Positions 46,598 through 58,636 of a stretch of DNA of 64,000 bases are shown in pieces. Below the pieces are notes generated by a model, which saw nothing but the letters and a program-made list of their open reading frames with translations, was not told the origin of the DNA and searched no databases. Source of the stretch: Mytilinidion resinicola. Its lineage: Eukaryota > Ascomycota > Dothideomycetes > Mytilinidiales > Mytilinidiaceae. The stretch is taken from assembly GCF_010093595.1 (NCBI RefSeq), contig NW_022985437.1:1531886-1595885 (forward strand), written 5' to 3'. How positions within the stretch are numbered: the first letter of the stretch is position 1; the number at the start of each line of letters is the position of its first letter. The translations under genes and the position numbers were made by a program.

Positions 46598-47443
46598 ATG
46601 TTACACGTACCTGTCGCTTCAATTATGAATGTAACTATTCGTTCCGCCCGATTTAAGGAGCAACATGCCATGGCTTCTGTTTGTGGTAAAGCATGGTTCG
46701 ACGAAGACCTCTTCGGCCGAGTCATGCATCCGCACCGAGATCAGTATCCGGGCGACGTGAACATGTTTTGGCTTCGCAAGCTACGAGAAAAATGGGTTGA
46801 TAGGAATAACGAGATTCTAGTCGCTACCGTTAGCGACGAGAGTGAAACGAAAAATGTGGTGGGTGTAGCAGTATGGAAAAGGGAGGGCAGCGGCAGGAGG
46901 AAAGTATCACGGACAAGCCCATGTGAGTCCGTTCAAGATAGCAATCATTTATTCTCCTGCTTCTCATTCACATTGCTTCAATATTCACGTCTCAGATTAT
47001 GAGGCGGGATTAATCCTACGAAGCTGCCTCAAATGTAACATCCACTATCTATAAACTTCTCCTCGGCCGCCGAAACCCACGTTCCAACGATCTGGCCCCT
47101 TTATCTAACACGTCCAGATCGCATCCTTCCATACCTTTCCCGTCTCTACAACGCCGTGCACGCCTTTTTCCATCCCAATCGTGCTGCTGATCCAGCGCTT
47201 GCCTCCATACTTTCAGATTCATTCCCGTACTTCAGCCACCACTTTACCACACCGGCCTCAAGACAAGAACGATACTTTCTCGATCTCCTTGGCGTCTCGC
47301 CGGCCTATCAAGGACGCGGCATCGGTGCGAAACTTGTTCGCTGGGGGATTGATGCAGCAGACAGGGAAGGTATATGTGCAGCTGTGATAGGTAGCCATGG
47401 GAATGATGGGTTTACAAGCGTGCTGGGTTTGATGAGGTGGTAG
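46598..47443 (+). CDS. GNAT-family N-acetyltransferase with 3' frameshift (possible pseudogene)
   Basis: Acetyl-CoA-dependent N-acetyltransferase fold. Exons 46598-46922 and 47118-47443 (intron 46923-47117, GTGAGT donor, CTAAC branch, CAG) give 216 aa; a start at 46625 is also possible. N-terminal TIRSARFKEQHAMASV, then VGVAVWKRE, and the acetyl-CoA loop VSPAYQGRGIGAKLVRWG. The frame ends at 47443, yet the shifted frame continues with VYKRAGFDEVVGWATEGEENP to a stop at 47562, which is the normal GNAT C-terminal strand region. One missing base in the GGG run near 47407-47409 would explain it: decay or an assembly error. The intron could alternatively be split around a small exon (46996-47034). 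Confidence 0.65.
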
Positions 47444-47725
47444 GTTGGGCTACGGAAGGAGAAGAGAATCCATTGGCTAGGGAAAGGACCGCAGGGGGCG
47501 CGATTCTGTTTCGGTGGGCGAGAGTGGATGGGGCCACTGGGGAAGATAGATGTGCAAAGTAAGGATGAGGTTAAGTGATGAGAGCAGTATATTTTTGAGG
47601 ACTTGCTTTAAGGATGTGATCGAACTGCATAGTTCATCAATAGCAACGCAAAACCCAGAAGTCACCACTGGGCTCATCACCTGCAGCTCTCGAACATGAC
47701 TGGCTATTCACATTAGCCGTCCTCG

Positions 47726-48327
47726 CTATCCACTGCTGTCGTCAAATGTACACTCCCCGATCACCGTCTCAGATCCACACCAATTTGTCACGGCGCCACT
47801 CCCGGAATACCACAGACCAACGTGCGCATAAAAATCCTCGGACCGCCCGAACAAGATATCAAATTCAGCAAGCTGCTTGGCCCCTTGACCTGGTCTCACC
47901 AGGTTCAAGCATCCAATATTCTCAGTTTCGGGTTTCCGCCTCTGCTTCTAAAGCAGCCTTAGCAAGTCCAAGCCCCCACTCCGAGCCCAAGCCCGCCCGC
48001 TAAGACTGTAGGTGCAGGATCGGGCACATACCGTGAACCAGTAGTGTTCGTCGTAGCCGAGACTGTCTTGCAGATATTGACAGGTGCTTATTTCAATCCC
48101 GTAAACAGGGTATCCCGGTTTCTTGATTATCCATGTCTTGTGACAAAGAAAAGCAAAAGTTGATGTCGGGACGCCCGAGCATGGAACTTATTGATACTGA
48201 ACGGGATGTGAAGGCCCGTTGGTTTGGGATCCCGGTGCCGCATCGAATGATCTTGTTGACAGATTGGGAGAGATGCAGGTTTAGTGAAGTTGGGCAGGAG
48301 TGGGCGAGGCAGCTTTGGCAACAACAT
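47726..48327 (-). CDS. Tentative small protein of unknown function
   Basis: Not recognised. The two 3' exons join well: 48032-48186 and 47726-47947, with intron 47948-48031 (GTATGT donor, GCTAAG branch, TTTAG). They encode FLCHKTWIIKKPGYPVYGIE, CQYLQDSLGYDEHYWFT and then GAKQLAEFDILFGRSEDFYA, VGLWYSGSGAVTNWCGSETV and CTFDDSSG. The 5' end is uncertain: a frame-consistent first exon is 48261-48327 with a weak GTCAAC donor, giving 147 aa. No clear signal peptide. It has several Cys and many aromatic residues. It could be a lineage-specific gene or a decayed one. Confidence 0.35.
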
Positions 48328-48595
48328 TGAGACTTGGCACTGAGTTCGATCTGTGTGATTGAGACTAGGTTGTAGAGATCGAGCTTAAGGAGAGGTTAGG
48401 AGGCTAAGCGCAGAGGTTTGCTAAGGAATTTATGCCGCCATATTGCTACTAGGAAAGCCAACATAGAAAGTGCAAATATAGTTCCATCAGACCTCGATAG
48501 AACCAACTACAGTATACGATTTGTAGGCTCCAACGTGATGCTACTTCCAAGTCTAAGTACCAGCCTCAAGACTTGGCCGAATAGCCCCTTCCACG

Positions 48596-50049
48596 CTATC
48601 TCTTGACGCCTCCTACGAAATCACTTCTGACATCCCACTGCACCTCACGCCGAATAATCATCTCCTCGCTTCCAGTAGCGCTCCTATGGCTCTCATCTTC
48701 CTCGTGTGTCGTCGAATGATAGATATTCGTCGTATTCTTGAGCTCCTCGGGCCTCAACCCGACCTGTGCAGCATTGGGCCCCTTTGCAGTGATCTCACGC
48801 ACGCCACCTTCCTTCCAAGTGCGTTTCAGACTACCTTTTACCTTGCTCTCACCGGCGCTTACGCTTCCACCTGCGGACCCTTTGCTCATATTGGACATCT
48901 TGTAGCTCTCACCAGCCCCACCCCTTCCACTGCCTCCGGCACCGGAAGATCCGTACCCATATGGGTTCGTGCTATACCCGACTTCGAGCCCAAGACCGGT
49001 ATCGAAGCTTTTTACGAATGACTTCAGACATGGGATCGTGGCTGAAATAAGCGAGTAGCCGAGTTGTGCTTGTTGGTAGACTGTCACACGAGCTAGTGCG
49101 ACGCCGGAGTTCGAGGCGTGGATAGCGCGTGAGAGAGCGACCAGATGGAGGAGGGAGAAGGCTGCGACTCTGCGCTGAGTTAGCGTAAGGTCTCAATATC
49201 TCACGTAAAAGTGCTCACGGGAGTCTGAAGGCGAACGCGAGGACGACACGAAACTTGAGTCTCGTCCTCATTTGGATATGCGACACCAGATAAACGGGGA
49301 CTAGGACAAGAAGGAGCTCGGTAAGAACGTCTAATGTCGAGATTATTTTGTATCTAGTTAACTGTTCGTGTTGATTAGCATCGGCGAACTAGAATAATCT
49401 CGATCTGGTCGACCTTCGAACTTACGTATCCGGCACACCTTGGTTCTACATTTCCCAAACTATGAGAACTGGGAGAACAGCCAATGCTCACCAGAAGCCC
49501 TGAGGCTACCCCCCAGGCTATCACTAAGCCAAGGAATATACTACAGATCAGCCAGAAGTGCTTCATATCGCGAGTGAAGAGGCGTTGAATGAGCAACACA
49601 ACGGAGCACTTTGCGACACAGAGTGAAAGATAGAGCAGGATTTGGTCTGCAAAGAGCGACTATGGAGATCAGAATGCGCCGTGATGTATGAAGCGGACGA
49701 ACTTACTCTGAAGATCTTGAAGAACTGACCGTCATCCAGCAAGTCAAAGTTTTTCCCGAGTCCAGCAGACAACGCTGCTAATACGGCAGCGAACTGACCG
49801 AAGAATAGTGTCTATAATGCATTAGGAAGCCTTGCTGTGAGTTTTGATCAAGAGATGGGGCATTAAATGTACCTGCGCTACCACCACGGCCCAATCATCC
49901 ACCCCAAACATGCGTCTCTTGACCAAACATCTCGCAATAAAAGCCAATGTAGAGTAGGTCATGGCCATGAGCGTAGCAATGTACACATATCCTCCATGAT
50001 CGTTCGGCGTAATGGTAGAGAATCGCTCGCTAGTGGAAACAGTCGACAT
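48596..50049 (-). CDS. Rhodopsin-domain (Pth11/SAT4-like) seven-TM membrane protein
   Basis: Fungal integral membrane protein with the rhodopsin-like domain found in Pth11-type putative receptors; ligand unknown. Exons 49873-50049, 49707-49811, 49426-49659, 49219-49361, 48596-49169 give 410 aa. Seven hydrophobic segments: YIATLMAMTYSTLAFIAR, the VDDWAVVVAQ-TLFFGQFAAVLAAL junction, SLFADQILLYLSLCVAKCSVVLLIQRLF, FWLICSIFLGLVIAWGVASGLL, ISTLDVLTELLLVLVPVYLV, VVLAFAFRLPVAAFSLLHL and QLGYSLISATIPCLKSF. The DDW motif after TM2 and the RLF cytoplasmic turn are typical. The cytosolic C-tail (about 120 aa) is Gly/Ser-rich. Introns are 47-64 nt; all joins keep phase. Confidence 0.88.
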
Positions 50050-51238
50050 AGCGGGCAGGCAAGATCAGTGACACTGGCCGATATGGATAGACTCGGGGTA
50101 TCTACCACAGAAGTACATCCACCATTCTGTGCTTGAAGCTGTGCTTTTACAGCATGGTATCCTCAAACACGCGCAGGAAGTCAAGCGGTGGATCCTTTGG
50201 GCATCGCCGCCAAGGTTCGAGCACGGCATGGATGAACTTGCAAGACGGACGGCGTCTCTGAGAGCCGTATCACCGGCCCAAATTAAACACAACGACGGCA
50301 TCTCCAGGATATGCTCGATCGGAAGCAATCAAACACATGGACGGGAGCATGCAAGGTTGCACAGAGTGATTGCCAAACGTGCCCCGTGGTGAAGGTCCAC
50401 AAGCCACACTCGGGCAGAAAAGACGTTCAGTGCCGAATGCGTCGTACCGCAGCCATCCCAGCATCATGGTCGTCTGTTGTACCGAATTGGAGAGGTTGAC
50501 GGTTGACTGGGTATCCTCGTCGCGCCGAACTGCCCCGGCATGTCATCCAAGCTACCAGCGATGAATTGCTTTTTGCTCCTCCAACGGCACTTGCATCAAC
50601 ACCCCAGAGCCTCAACACCAGATATGGTGCGAGATGCATCGCCTGGCCAGCTCCGATCCCGTCTTTGCATCTACCGTGCCGAAACCGATCCACATCGCCA
50701 CTGCTTCTGGCGGCATCCTCCTCGGCTGTCTCTCAACCCTGGCCTCATCTCCCACATTCTGTACCAGGGCAGAGTCAAACGACGACAGATGCTTGTACAA
50801 CGGACGGCCCCCTCAACGCCACCGCCATGCACCGTACTTGAAGCGATCCCCAGATCCATGCCGTGATAGGAATTACCATGTGCGCGCTGTGCCATTGGCG
50901 GCGTCTCACGTCTCCACAGGCATGCAACTGCGTCCCGTATGACCCAGCCCGTATGACCCAGCCCGTATGTGAGCCCAACCCTTGCCGCAGCTGGGGTGCG
51001 AGGTGAGGGACAATGGAGTGCCCGAAGTTGCATTTCTTTAATCTATAGGACCAGGGTATGTTGATCAGTCTGACAGTGCCTTCTCCGCACTTTTCTTTCC
51101 CTCGATAGAGGTCCAAACCAGCTCTTGTCAACTCACGTCTTCAAGTCGATTTCTCTATAGTTTGCGTTGATCGCTGCTGTACTTGTCGTTGATTACATTC
51201 ATCGGTTCTACGCGTCTTTGACTAAACAGTCGGCCAGT
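50050..51238. other. Divergent intergenic region, rhodopsin-like / permease
   Basis: 1.2 kb. A 14-bp CCCGTATGACCCAG unit is repeated two and a half times near 50935-50970. Open frames on both strands are short and look random. No gene is supported. Confidence 0.45.
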
Positions 51239-52991
51239 ATGGAAGATCTCAAAGGCATAGGAACGCAGATTCGCGACAGCGGCAGTGCCGAGTCGCAATA
51301 TGAAGACGGCGATGTTTCCGAGAAGAAAGGAACTCCCGATGATCGAAAAGATATGAATCGTATGGGCAAGATACAAGAGATGAGGGTATGTTCGATCTAC
51401 GCCCCCACATAAGGTTGATGCAGCTGAGTCGCTGCAGCGAAACTTCAAATTCGTCTCAATCTTTGGCTATGCCATGATCCTGATGTCGACATGGGAAACT
51501 GGCCTAACGTAAGTATCCGGTGGAGAATTGTCCCATGTTGGTACTATATCTGACCCCGTAATAAACCCAGCACATTGGGTATTCCACTGCTTAATGGTGG
51601 AACTGGAGGCGCCATATTCGTGTATATCGGTACGGTAATCGGCATGTGTTTTGTTACTGTGTCTATGGCGGAAATGGCATCGATGGCTCCCACCAGCGGC
51701 GGTCAATACCACTGGGTTTCCGAGTTTGCTCCTCGAAGGCACCAGAAATTCCTCAGTTATCTAGTCGGTAAGCTTTCGAAGTCCTCGAGATTTGCAGACT
51801 TGAGTCACACGGATCTGACACCTGACAGGCTGGCTGTGCGTCCTGGGCTGGCAGACTGGCATACCCTCAGTCGGATACCTCGCAGGAACCCAGATTCAGG
51901 GCTTGATAATCCTCAACAACCCCAGCTATGTCCCAGAGCGATGGCACGGAACGCTTATAGTAATCGCTATAGCGTCTTACTCCATCATTTTCAACACGAT
52001 ACTCGCACGGAAGCTCCCTTTAGTCGAAGGCACAGTGCTGATTCTCCACATCTGTGGATTTTTCGCCGTTCTCATCGTGCTTTGGGTACTTGCACCTAGA
52101 AGCAAAGCTAGCAACGTCTTCGGTGGTTTCCAGGATAATGCGGGCTGGGGCAATGTAGGCCTCTCATGTCTCGTAGGGCAGTTGGCGCCCGTCTTTGGTT
52201 TGTTGGGCTCGGACTCTGCTACCCATATGTCAGAGGAGCTACGCAACGCCTCTTGGACGCTTCCACGAGCAATGGTGTGGACCGTGGCGGTGAATAGCGT
52301 GCTCGGCCTAGTGATGATCATCACGATTTGCTTCTGTCTCGGGGACGTTGAGACGATTCTTTCTACGCCAACCGGGTATCCGTATATCCAAGTGCTCTAT
52401 AACGCCACGGGTTCCACGGCCGCCACGTCCGTCTTGGCTTCCATCTCTATCATTATGGCGACCTTCGGCTGCGTGAACAACGTCGCCACATCGTCTCGTC
52501 AGCTCTTCGCCTTCGCACGCGATCATGGTGTTCCGTTCGGCGACTTCCTATCTCACGTCCGCCTGGGCTGGGACATCCCCCTCAACGCCGTTCTAGTCTC
52601 GTTCGTCATCGCCATCCTCATGTCTCTCATCAACATCGGCAGCACCGTCGCATTCAATAGCATCGCCTCCCTTGGCACCTGTGCGCTGCTCTCCTCGTAC
52701 ATCATCTCTTGCTCCTGCATGTTCATCAAGCGCTGGCGCAACGAGCCTCTCCTCCCATCCCGTTTCAACCTTGGAAAGTATGGCCTCGTCATAAATGGGA
52801 TATCGGTCGCTTATCTTTGTGTCGCGTTCGTGTTTGCCTTTTTCCCCTCGGTTCCCCACCCGGCGCCAGATTTCATGAACTGGAACATTCTCATTTACGG
52901 ATGTACGGTGATCTTTTCGCTGGTATACTTTGTTTGGAAAGGGCGTCATCAATACGTTGGCCCGGTGGAATATTTGAACAAAGACATGTGA
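51239..52991 (+). CDS. APC-superfamily permease, GABA/choline (ACT) type
   Basis: Membrane transporter of the amino acid/choline transporter family (relatives: yeast Uga4, Hnm1; Aspergillus GabA); substrate not certain. Exons 51239-51385, 51438-51508, 51571-51767, 51829-52991 give 525 aa. Hydrophilic N-terminus of about 50 residues, then RRNFKFVSIFGYAMILMSTWE, the TM1-2 loop LNGGTGGAIFVYIG, AEMASMAPTSGGQYHWVSEFAP, SDSATHMSEELRNASWTLPRAM, CVNNVATSSRQLFAFARDHGVPFGDF and NIGSTVAFNSIASLGTCALLSSYI, about twelve TM segments in all. The start at 51239 follows a pyrimidine/AC-rich leader. Introns are 52-62 nt. The conserved SGGQYHW and SEE motifs favour the GABA/choline branch. Confidence 0.9.
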
Positions 52992-53340
52992 TGAAGGCAG
53001 AGGGGCAAGACGTAGTGGAAAGTTGAAACCTCTAGGTGGCCATGGGCTGAACTGGGATGGGACAATAGAAAGCTCACTTAGATTTGAAGAGTACGAGACT
53101 TGAATACACAAACATGACAGGAGTGGAAATCAAGAGTGTGGAGAAGTGATTATGTGAAGCCTTACTGCTTATGACTAGCGCTAGAGGGTCCGGAATAAGA
53201 TAGCCCTCAATTCCACGTGAGTTCAGTATGTGTCGACAATGGCGAAGCTCAAGAAAGTAAGGTAAGGTCGAGTTCAAGACCTATGGGTATAAAACATTCA
53301 ATCTTAGCCAAAAAGAACTGCGCAACTCTCACCAAATCCC
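52992..53340. other. Short convergent intergenic region
   Basis: 349 bp with the 3' ends of the permease and the phospholipase. Nothing else seen. Confidence 0.4.
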
Positions 53341-55969
53341 TCAACTGAAATGATCACCGTGATCCCCTTCGCCCAGCTTCCTCCCTACTGTGCCCCTCCG
53401 TAACTTCCACTGCCTCCTGTGTCGTTTTTCTTCGGCCTCCCTTTCTAATCTTTTGGCCCTCTTGCGCTCGTATACGGCCCTGACTGTCCGTCGTGTCTGC
53501 TCTTCGCCTTCCTGGAAATTTGTTCGGGCAAGAGACACGACGCTGTCAATCTGGTCTGGCGTGTAAACGAAGTTCCAAGTGGACATGAAATCTGACTTCT
53601 TGGGATCTACCCCGTTAACCTTTGGGTTAGAGACGAAGGGGAAATAAACAACAGTGATCCCAGCATTCGGCTGCAGGAGCTCCCAGTCCTCCTCGACGCG
53701 CTTGGAAGAAGGCGGTTCAGAGTCGCTGGTGCGCTCTTCAGTTGTGCCAACCCAGACATTGCAGTAACCCAACTCCTCGTTGACGGTAGCATGCTTCTTG
53801 GCTTCTTGCCGACGTTGGACTCTCTTTGCTTCATCCATCTTAGCGTTGGCGTCTTCATCTGACTTAGCTTGAGCAGCTTCAAGATCTTCGGCAATCTCCT
53901 GCTGAGACGCATCGGAGGGGGGCCACCCAGCGCCAATCGGCCAGCCCTTAATGCCTCTCTGCCTGGCATAACCGTCTGCAACTTTCAGCCAGTTGTCGGT
54001 CTTGACGTCCGCAGATGCGTCGAACGCGATGAGAATATCGACTTCCCGACCGGGGCGGAGAAGTGGGTATATAGGAAGGTTGTTCGACATCCCCGCGTCC
54101 ATGAGCTGCAGATTGGCTGTTTTGTGAATACTTTCGGGACACGAAGATGGAAGCACATCTCTCATGCCTAGAGCGAAGTTGGGAATACCCGCGGGATCGA
54201 TCGGATGAAGTTTGATTAGTTCCTCATCACGCTCCGAGATTAGCTGGTCGATACCATCGAACCCGGCGAGGCCTCTCATAATGGGCCGAATCTCCCTGTA
54301 GTAGTGGGACAGCGTTGCACAGAAAGCACTGCCCCAGATTCCCATTAAGAGTGGAACCCTTAGTTCGGGGAGTGCAAGGCCGTTTTGTCTCCAAACAGTT
54401 TTCCCGTTTTCGAACTTACGTCCAACGGCCCAGGTAGGGATACCCGCTTCAAGCTCCTCGCACCAGAATTCATACGGAGTGAACCTAAAGTGGCGTCAGT
54501 GGCAGGCAGTTTGAACAGTTGCAAGTTTCACGTACTCGAACCATTGGAACCAAGCTTCCCTTCTCGCTTTTGCTGATACCGCAACAGGATCTTTCATGTC
54601 TGACTGTTCTGCTAGTGGGATTTCGTGGCGCACTGCTGTATATATAGGTAGCGGGTGGGATCCGTCATCTATGTAACGTCGTTGATTGGAAATCTTGAAG
54701 TCGTACTCATCGACGGAGAGTTCACTCTTGGGTACAAGAAGTCTAGCTGCTAGGAGCAAGCCATAGATGTCCACAATCCCAAAATCTGCGTCCGGAATTC
54801 CTTTTGACTTTTCGACTAATCCGGATAGCAGATATTTGTTGGTTGGGGCACAGGTAAGTAACGGCAAAGCTGCAGGAGGAAATGCAATATGAACGCCTAG
54901 TCTGTTCTTTAAGTGGTCGATCAGTTTCTGATGACTCTGTCCAGTCATAGATGAGTAGTATAGTGTCTGGAGCCAGCAACTACCACTAACGCCGGCCGTG
55001 TAGGTTACACAGTCAAAGAGCCCGGCTTCGTGGGCCGAGAGGTAGGACGAACTTCCTGCAACAAGCGCCCGGAGACCGCCCCCAGACCCACACATAGCAA
55101 TGGTAGGAACGTCCTCCGGGTGTATGTCTCTCTCGGCTACGCCTAGGTATTTGGAGATTGCACGTCTCGTGTGAGCCCGTCGTTTTTCTAAGAAGGCCTT
55201 CTCCTCTGTGCATATATCGTTCGAGACACGAACCACCGCATCCCATATGATTTCCGGGTTGATCTCGGGGTCATTTGCTTCGTACCAAATTTCTTCGGCG
55301 AGCGATCCGGGCGCCATTGAAAGCTCATTCTGGAGCTTATTCAAGAACCCGGGTAGGATCTTGAACCAGTCGGGAACGATAAAATCAACGATCGTATCGC
55401 CGATTGAGGTGACCGATTTCGAGGCAGTTGTGAGACTGCCCGTAAAGCCATCCCACGACGACGGCAGCCTTTCGGGCGTGGTCTCTTCTCCAGAGTCCGA
55501 CACAACGCGAGTCTGAGGTGGCGGTTCCTGCTGACCGGATGCTACCTGGGACGTATCTGCTTCGTCAACTGTGGTACTCTCATGCTTATCCTCATTCCCA
55601 CGTCCCCAGCTTCCGATGTACGGTATATTATTTGTCCAGCTGTTACTCTCCGAACTGTCGGCGCGTAGAGAGCGACGGGTGAAAGAGCCAGCCAGGTCAT
55701 GAAGGTCGATAATCGAAGTGGAGAGAATTCCAACGGCAAAACTTGCGAGCAGAACTGATGGGGTGTATTTGAGCGCTTGTGCACCGCTGGGAGGAACTTG
55801 TGCTCTACGCGTGAATAGTCTTCAGAAGTGTTAGTATTTTCTGCTTCAAGCCTTACAAACGTCGATGACATTCGAAACATTACCTTTGACGCGTGAAGTT
55901 CAGCCCATAGGGCCCAGAGCGCCCTCCTCTCCTCGACCCAGCCGTCCGAACTGACGAGCTCTTCAGCAT
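53341..55969 (-). CDS. Group IV-like phospholipase A2 (cPLA2) with presequence-like N-terminus
   Basis: Releases fatty acids from membrane phospholipids using a Ser-Asp dyad. Exons 55884-55969, 54536-55819, 53341-54484 give 837 aa. The first 40 residues (MLKSSSVRTAGSRRGG...RQRLFTRRA) are Ser/Arg-rich with no acids, like a mitochondrial presequence, followed by a hydrophobic segment (YTPSVLLASFAVGIL). The catalytic domain has CGSGGGLRAL (oxyanion, about 273-277), GVSGSCW with Ser307, EAGIPTWAVGRKFENG, LPELRVPLLMGIWGSAFCATLSHYY and MDAGMSNNLP with Asp586. The C-terminus is a basic KR/E-rich helix. No C2 domain, as in fungal cPLA2s. Introns are 64 and 51 nt. Mitochondrial location is inferred from the N-terminus. 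Confidence 0.9.
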
Positions 55970-56572
55970 GCTGTCCTATACGTACGCTAGATTGCGGGAG
56001 TAGAGGGAGGAGCGGAAGGCGAACGCCCGATTGGGCATATGGCAAAGTTATATCATGCTATTCTGCAATGGCAATCGTATGACAGCTTCCAGGTTTTCAA
56101 CAATGACGCCGTTCTGTCGTGGGAAGCTGCCCTGCCAAGGGATCTCGGGAACTGACCCTAGGCCTTTTCGGATCGATCGGGAGCGATAGGGTGTGATATG
56201 CATTTGAAGTGACCCATGGGGCGCGCGATAATTCACCTAACACATGGAGACATATCTCCAGGCTAATTGTGTGCGGGGACACTACTTTCACATATTGGAT
56301 TTGATCCATGGATAGTAGTAGAGGGGGATGAGCACGTCACGGCCAATCGGGGCCTAGTGCTAGAGCGGACCACATGTCCACTTATATGAGGCTCTGAAAC
56401 TATTGATATCACCAAGCCGTCGAGGTCATAGCCCTTTATTCACTTCTTGTTGCATACTTCCTCGTTGTCGCATCCTAGATAATACGGCGGAGTCTCTCAG
56501 GATCACTGTCCGTACATACATTCCTCGCCCGCTCTCAGGGAAGAGCTCCGGAGAGCTCCAGCGGCAGGCGCG
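55970..56572. other. Divergent cPLA2 / EXO70 promoter region
   Basis: 603 bp between divergent starts. No motif beyond general pyrimidine-rich tracts was recognised. Confidence 0.4.
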
Positions 56573-58636
56573 ATGGTTGCACCACGAAAAGCGGCCCTCG
56601 CGGAGGAGAGCGCAGAGGTCGAGGTGCTGTTCGCCAACATGGAGAAGCTGAAAGGCTTGACGAAGAGGATCCAGGGCTCGTTGAATCGCTTGGAGACCAG
56701 TGGCAAGAATGTTCAGGACGCGATAGGGCCCATCTATGGGAACACGCAGAAACTACAGACGACCAACTCGAGTACGTGCCGCCAGCATGCAATTTGAGCA
56801 GGTCTAACTGGCGGAATAGATATCGACAGAATCATCGAGGCTATAGATAGGATACGAGAGCCCCTGGACCAGCGCAACCGCGAAGAGCGCATCATTCGCG
56901 CCGGGTGAGCTCTGCAACACCAAGCACTGTGACCGCGAGATGCTGATGTTTGCGTTAGACCAAGAAAAGTCCCCCTCCAAGATTACATGGCCTCCCTCGA
57001 CCGAACCACCCAGGCCTTGGCCGACCTCCGTCGCTCCAACCTCCGGTCGAACCAACAAGCAGTAGCGGAACTGAGCACTCTGTTGAAAACTGGTACAAAA
57101 CAGCTGGAGGAAATATTCCGGGAGATTCTCCAGGAGGATGCACGAACCGTGGAGCCTCTACACTACATAACTAAGCGTAGGTGATACGACTGCTGAAACT
57201 GAACACTGCTGAAACTGAACACTGCTGATGTAGCTGCAGAGCTTCCATTTCCTACCCTTGCAGAAGACCGACTGTCTAGATTGCGACTCATAAGTGCCCA
57301 TGTCTCGGCGTCGTTTGCTCAAATGTCGCAGACGGACGTGAGAGAGACCCCAACAGAAAGAATCTATGCCGAAATCCGGGGAGACTACCTAACCAAATCA
57401 TTGAGCAATTTGGCAGCCGCTTCGGTGACGACGGCCAGGAAAACCACTGCAGATGCAATATACCGACAGGGAACAAATGCCATTGGTACGTACGCCCAGG
57501 GTATCGAAGGGATATATTTGGCCGAGTACGACAATCTTTGTCCGATTTTCTCTCGCGAAGAGTGGGCCAAGGTGTACCCGTCCACCTGCCAGAGCTCCTT
57601 GAATGAATTCACGAAGACGTTGCGCGAACTAAATACCCACATACAGAAGAATCTAATGACAGACTGCTTTCTTGGGTATGAAATTATCGAGATTGTATCA
57701 ACGCTCTCTATCAGGCTGGAAACCAAGACGGGGGAGCTCAAGCGCCCTATCGCAGACTCCCTGAAACCTATCCGGGAAACATGCAAAGCGTCACTCCCAA
57801 AGCTGCTCGAAGACACACGATCACGCGTACAAACTCTCATCGCGTTGCCAATGGACGGTGGTCCCGTTTCACTCACGAACGACACCATGACTAAGTTGCA
57901 GACAATGACTGGGTATTTGTCTCCACTGTCATCCATCATGACTTCGCTAGGAGATGGCGGTTGGTCGACCAGTTCAGCCTCGACCTCGTCAACATCAATT
58001 CCCACGATAAAGTCGTTCGACGTTGGCGCCGATGGTCGACAGCTCTTCGCCCACTACGCTTCCGACATGCTAGAGACTCTGTTGTCTAATCTAGAAATCA
58101 AGTCGAGGACATTGCTCAAGGGCAGGGGCCTGCAAGGCGTATTCCTTTCCAACAATGTGGCGATTGTTGATCGGATGATTCGATCATCAGAGCTGCAAGC
58201 CCTCTTGGGCAGCTATGCGCCCAAGCTCGAGCTTTGGCGGAAGAAGGCAACCGCGACATATCTCGAGCCGTGGCGAGAGCCATCTGCATATCTCCTTGAC
58301 GTCCAGTACACCAACCGTAGCGGCCGGCCGCACTCTGGGGGAGCAACGACTACCGACTCGGCTCAGATCGTCAAGGGTCTGAGCTCCAAGGACAAGGACG
58401 CGATCAAGGAGAAGCTCAAGAACTTCAACACCAGCTTCGAAGAGCTCCTTTCGCGACACAAGAGCTACAAGCTAGAGAGGGAGGTGCGGTCCCAGCTAGC
58501 GCGGGATGTGCAAAACGTTATCGAGCCACTGTACGGACGCTTCTGGGACCGGTATCACGAAATCGATAAGGGCAAGGGCAAGTACATCAAGTATGATAAG
58601 AGCCAACTCGCGTCGACGCTGGCTGGGCTGGGCTGA
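56573..58636 (+). CDS. EXO70: Exocyst complex subunit Exo70
   Basis: Subunit of the exocyst, which tethers secretory vesicles at growth sites; Exo70 binds PIP2 and Rho GTPases at its C-terminal domain. Exons 56573-56771, 56820-56904, 56959-57176, 57234-58636 give 634 aa, the usual length. The N-terminal coiled coil contains [22 protein letters not shown] and [15 protein letters not shown]; then [32 protein letters not shown] and the helical Exo70 domain. The C-terminal basic end [20 protein letters not shown] matches the lipid-binding tip of the family. The third intron (57177-57233) carries a tandem 16-nt duplication. The start is the first ATG after an A/G-poor leader. Confidence 0.93.

Noticed and set aside
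46923..47117. Small extra exon (46996-47034) in the GNAT gene
   Set aside because: It keeps phase, but the first half-intron lacks a branch site; a single 195-nt intron with a CTAAC branch is simpler. Not fully excluded.
50503..51033. Overlapping frames of 100-120 codons on both strands
   Set aside because: Several frames are open at once, which reflects composition; none has a recognisable motif or splice logic.
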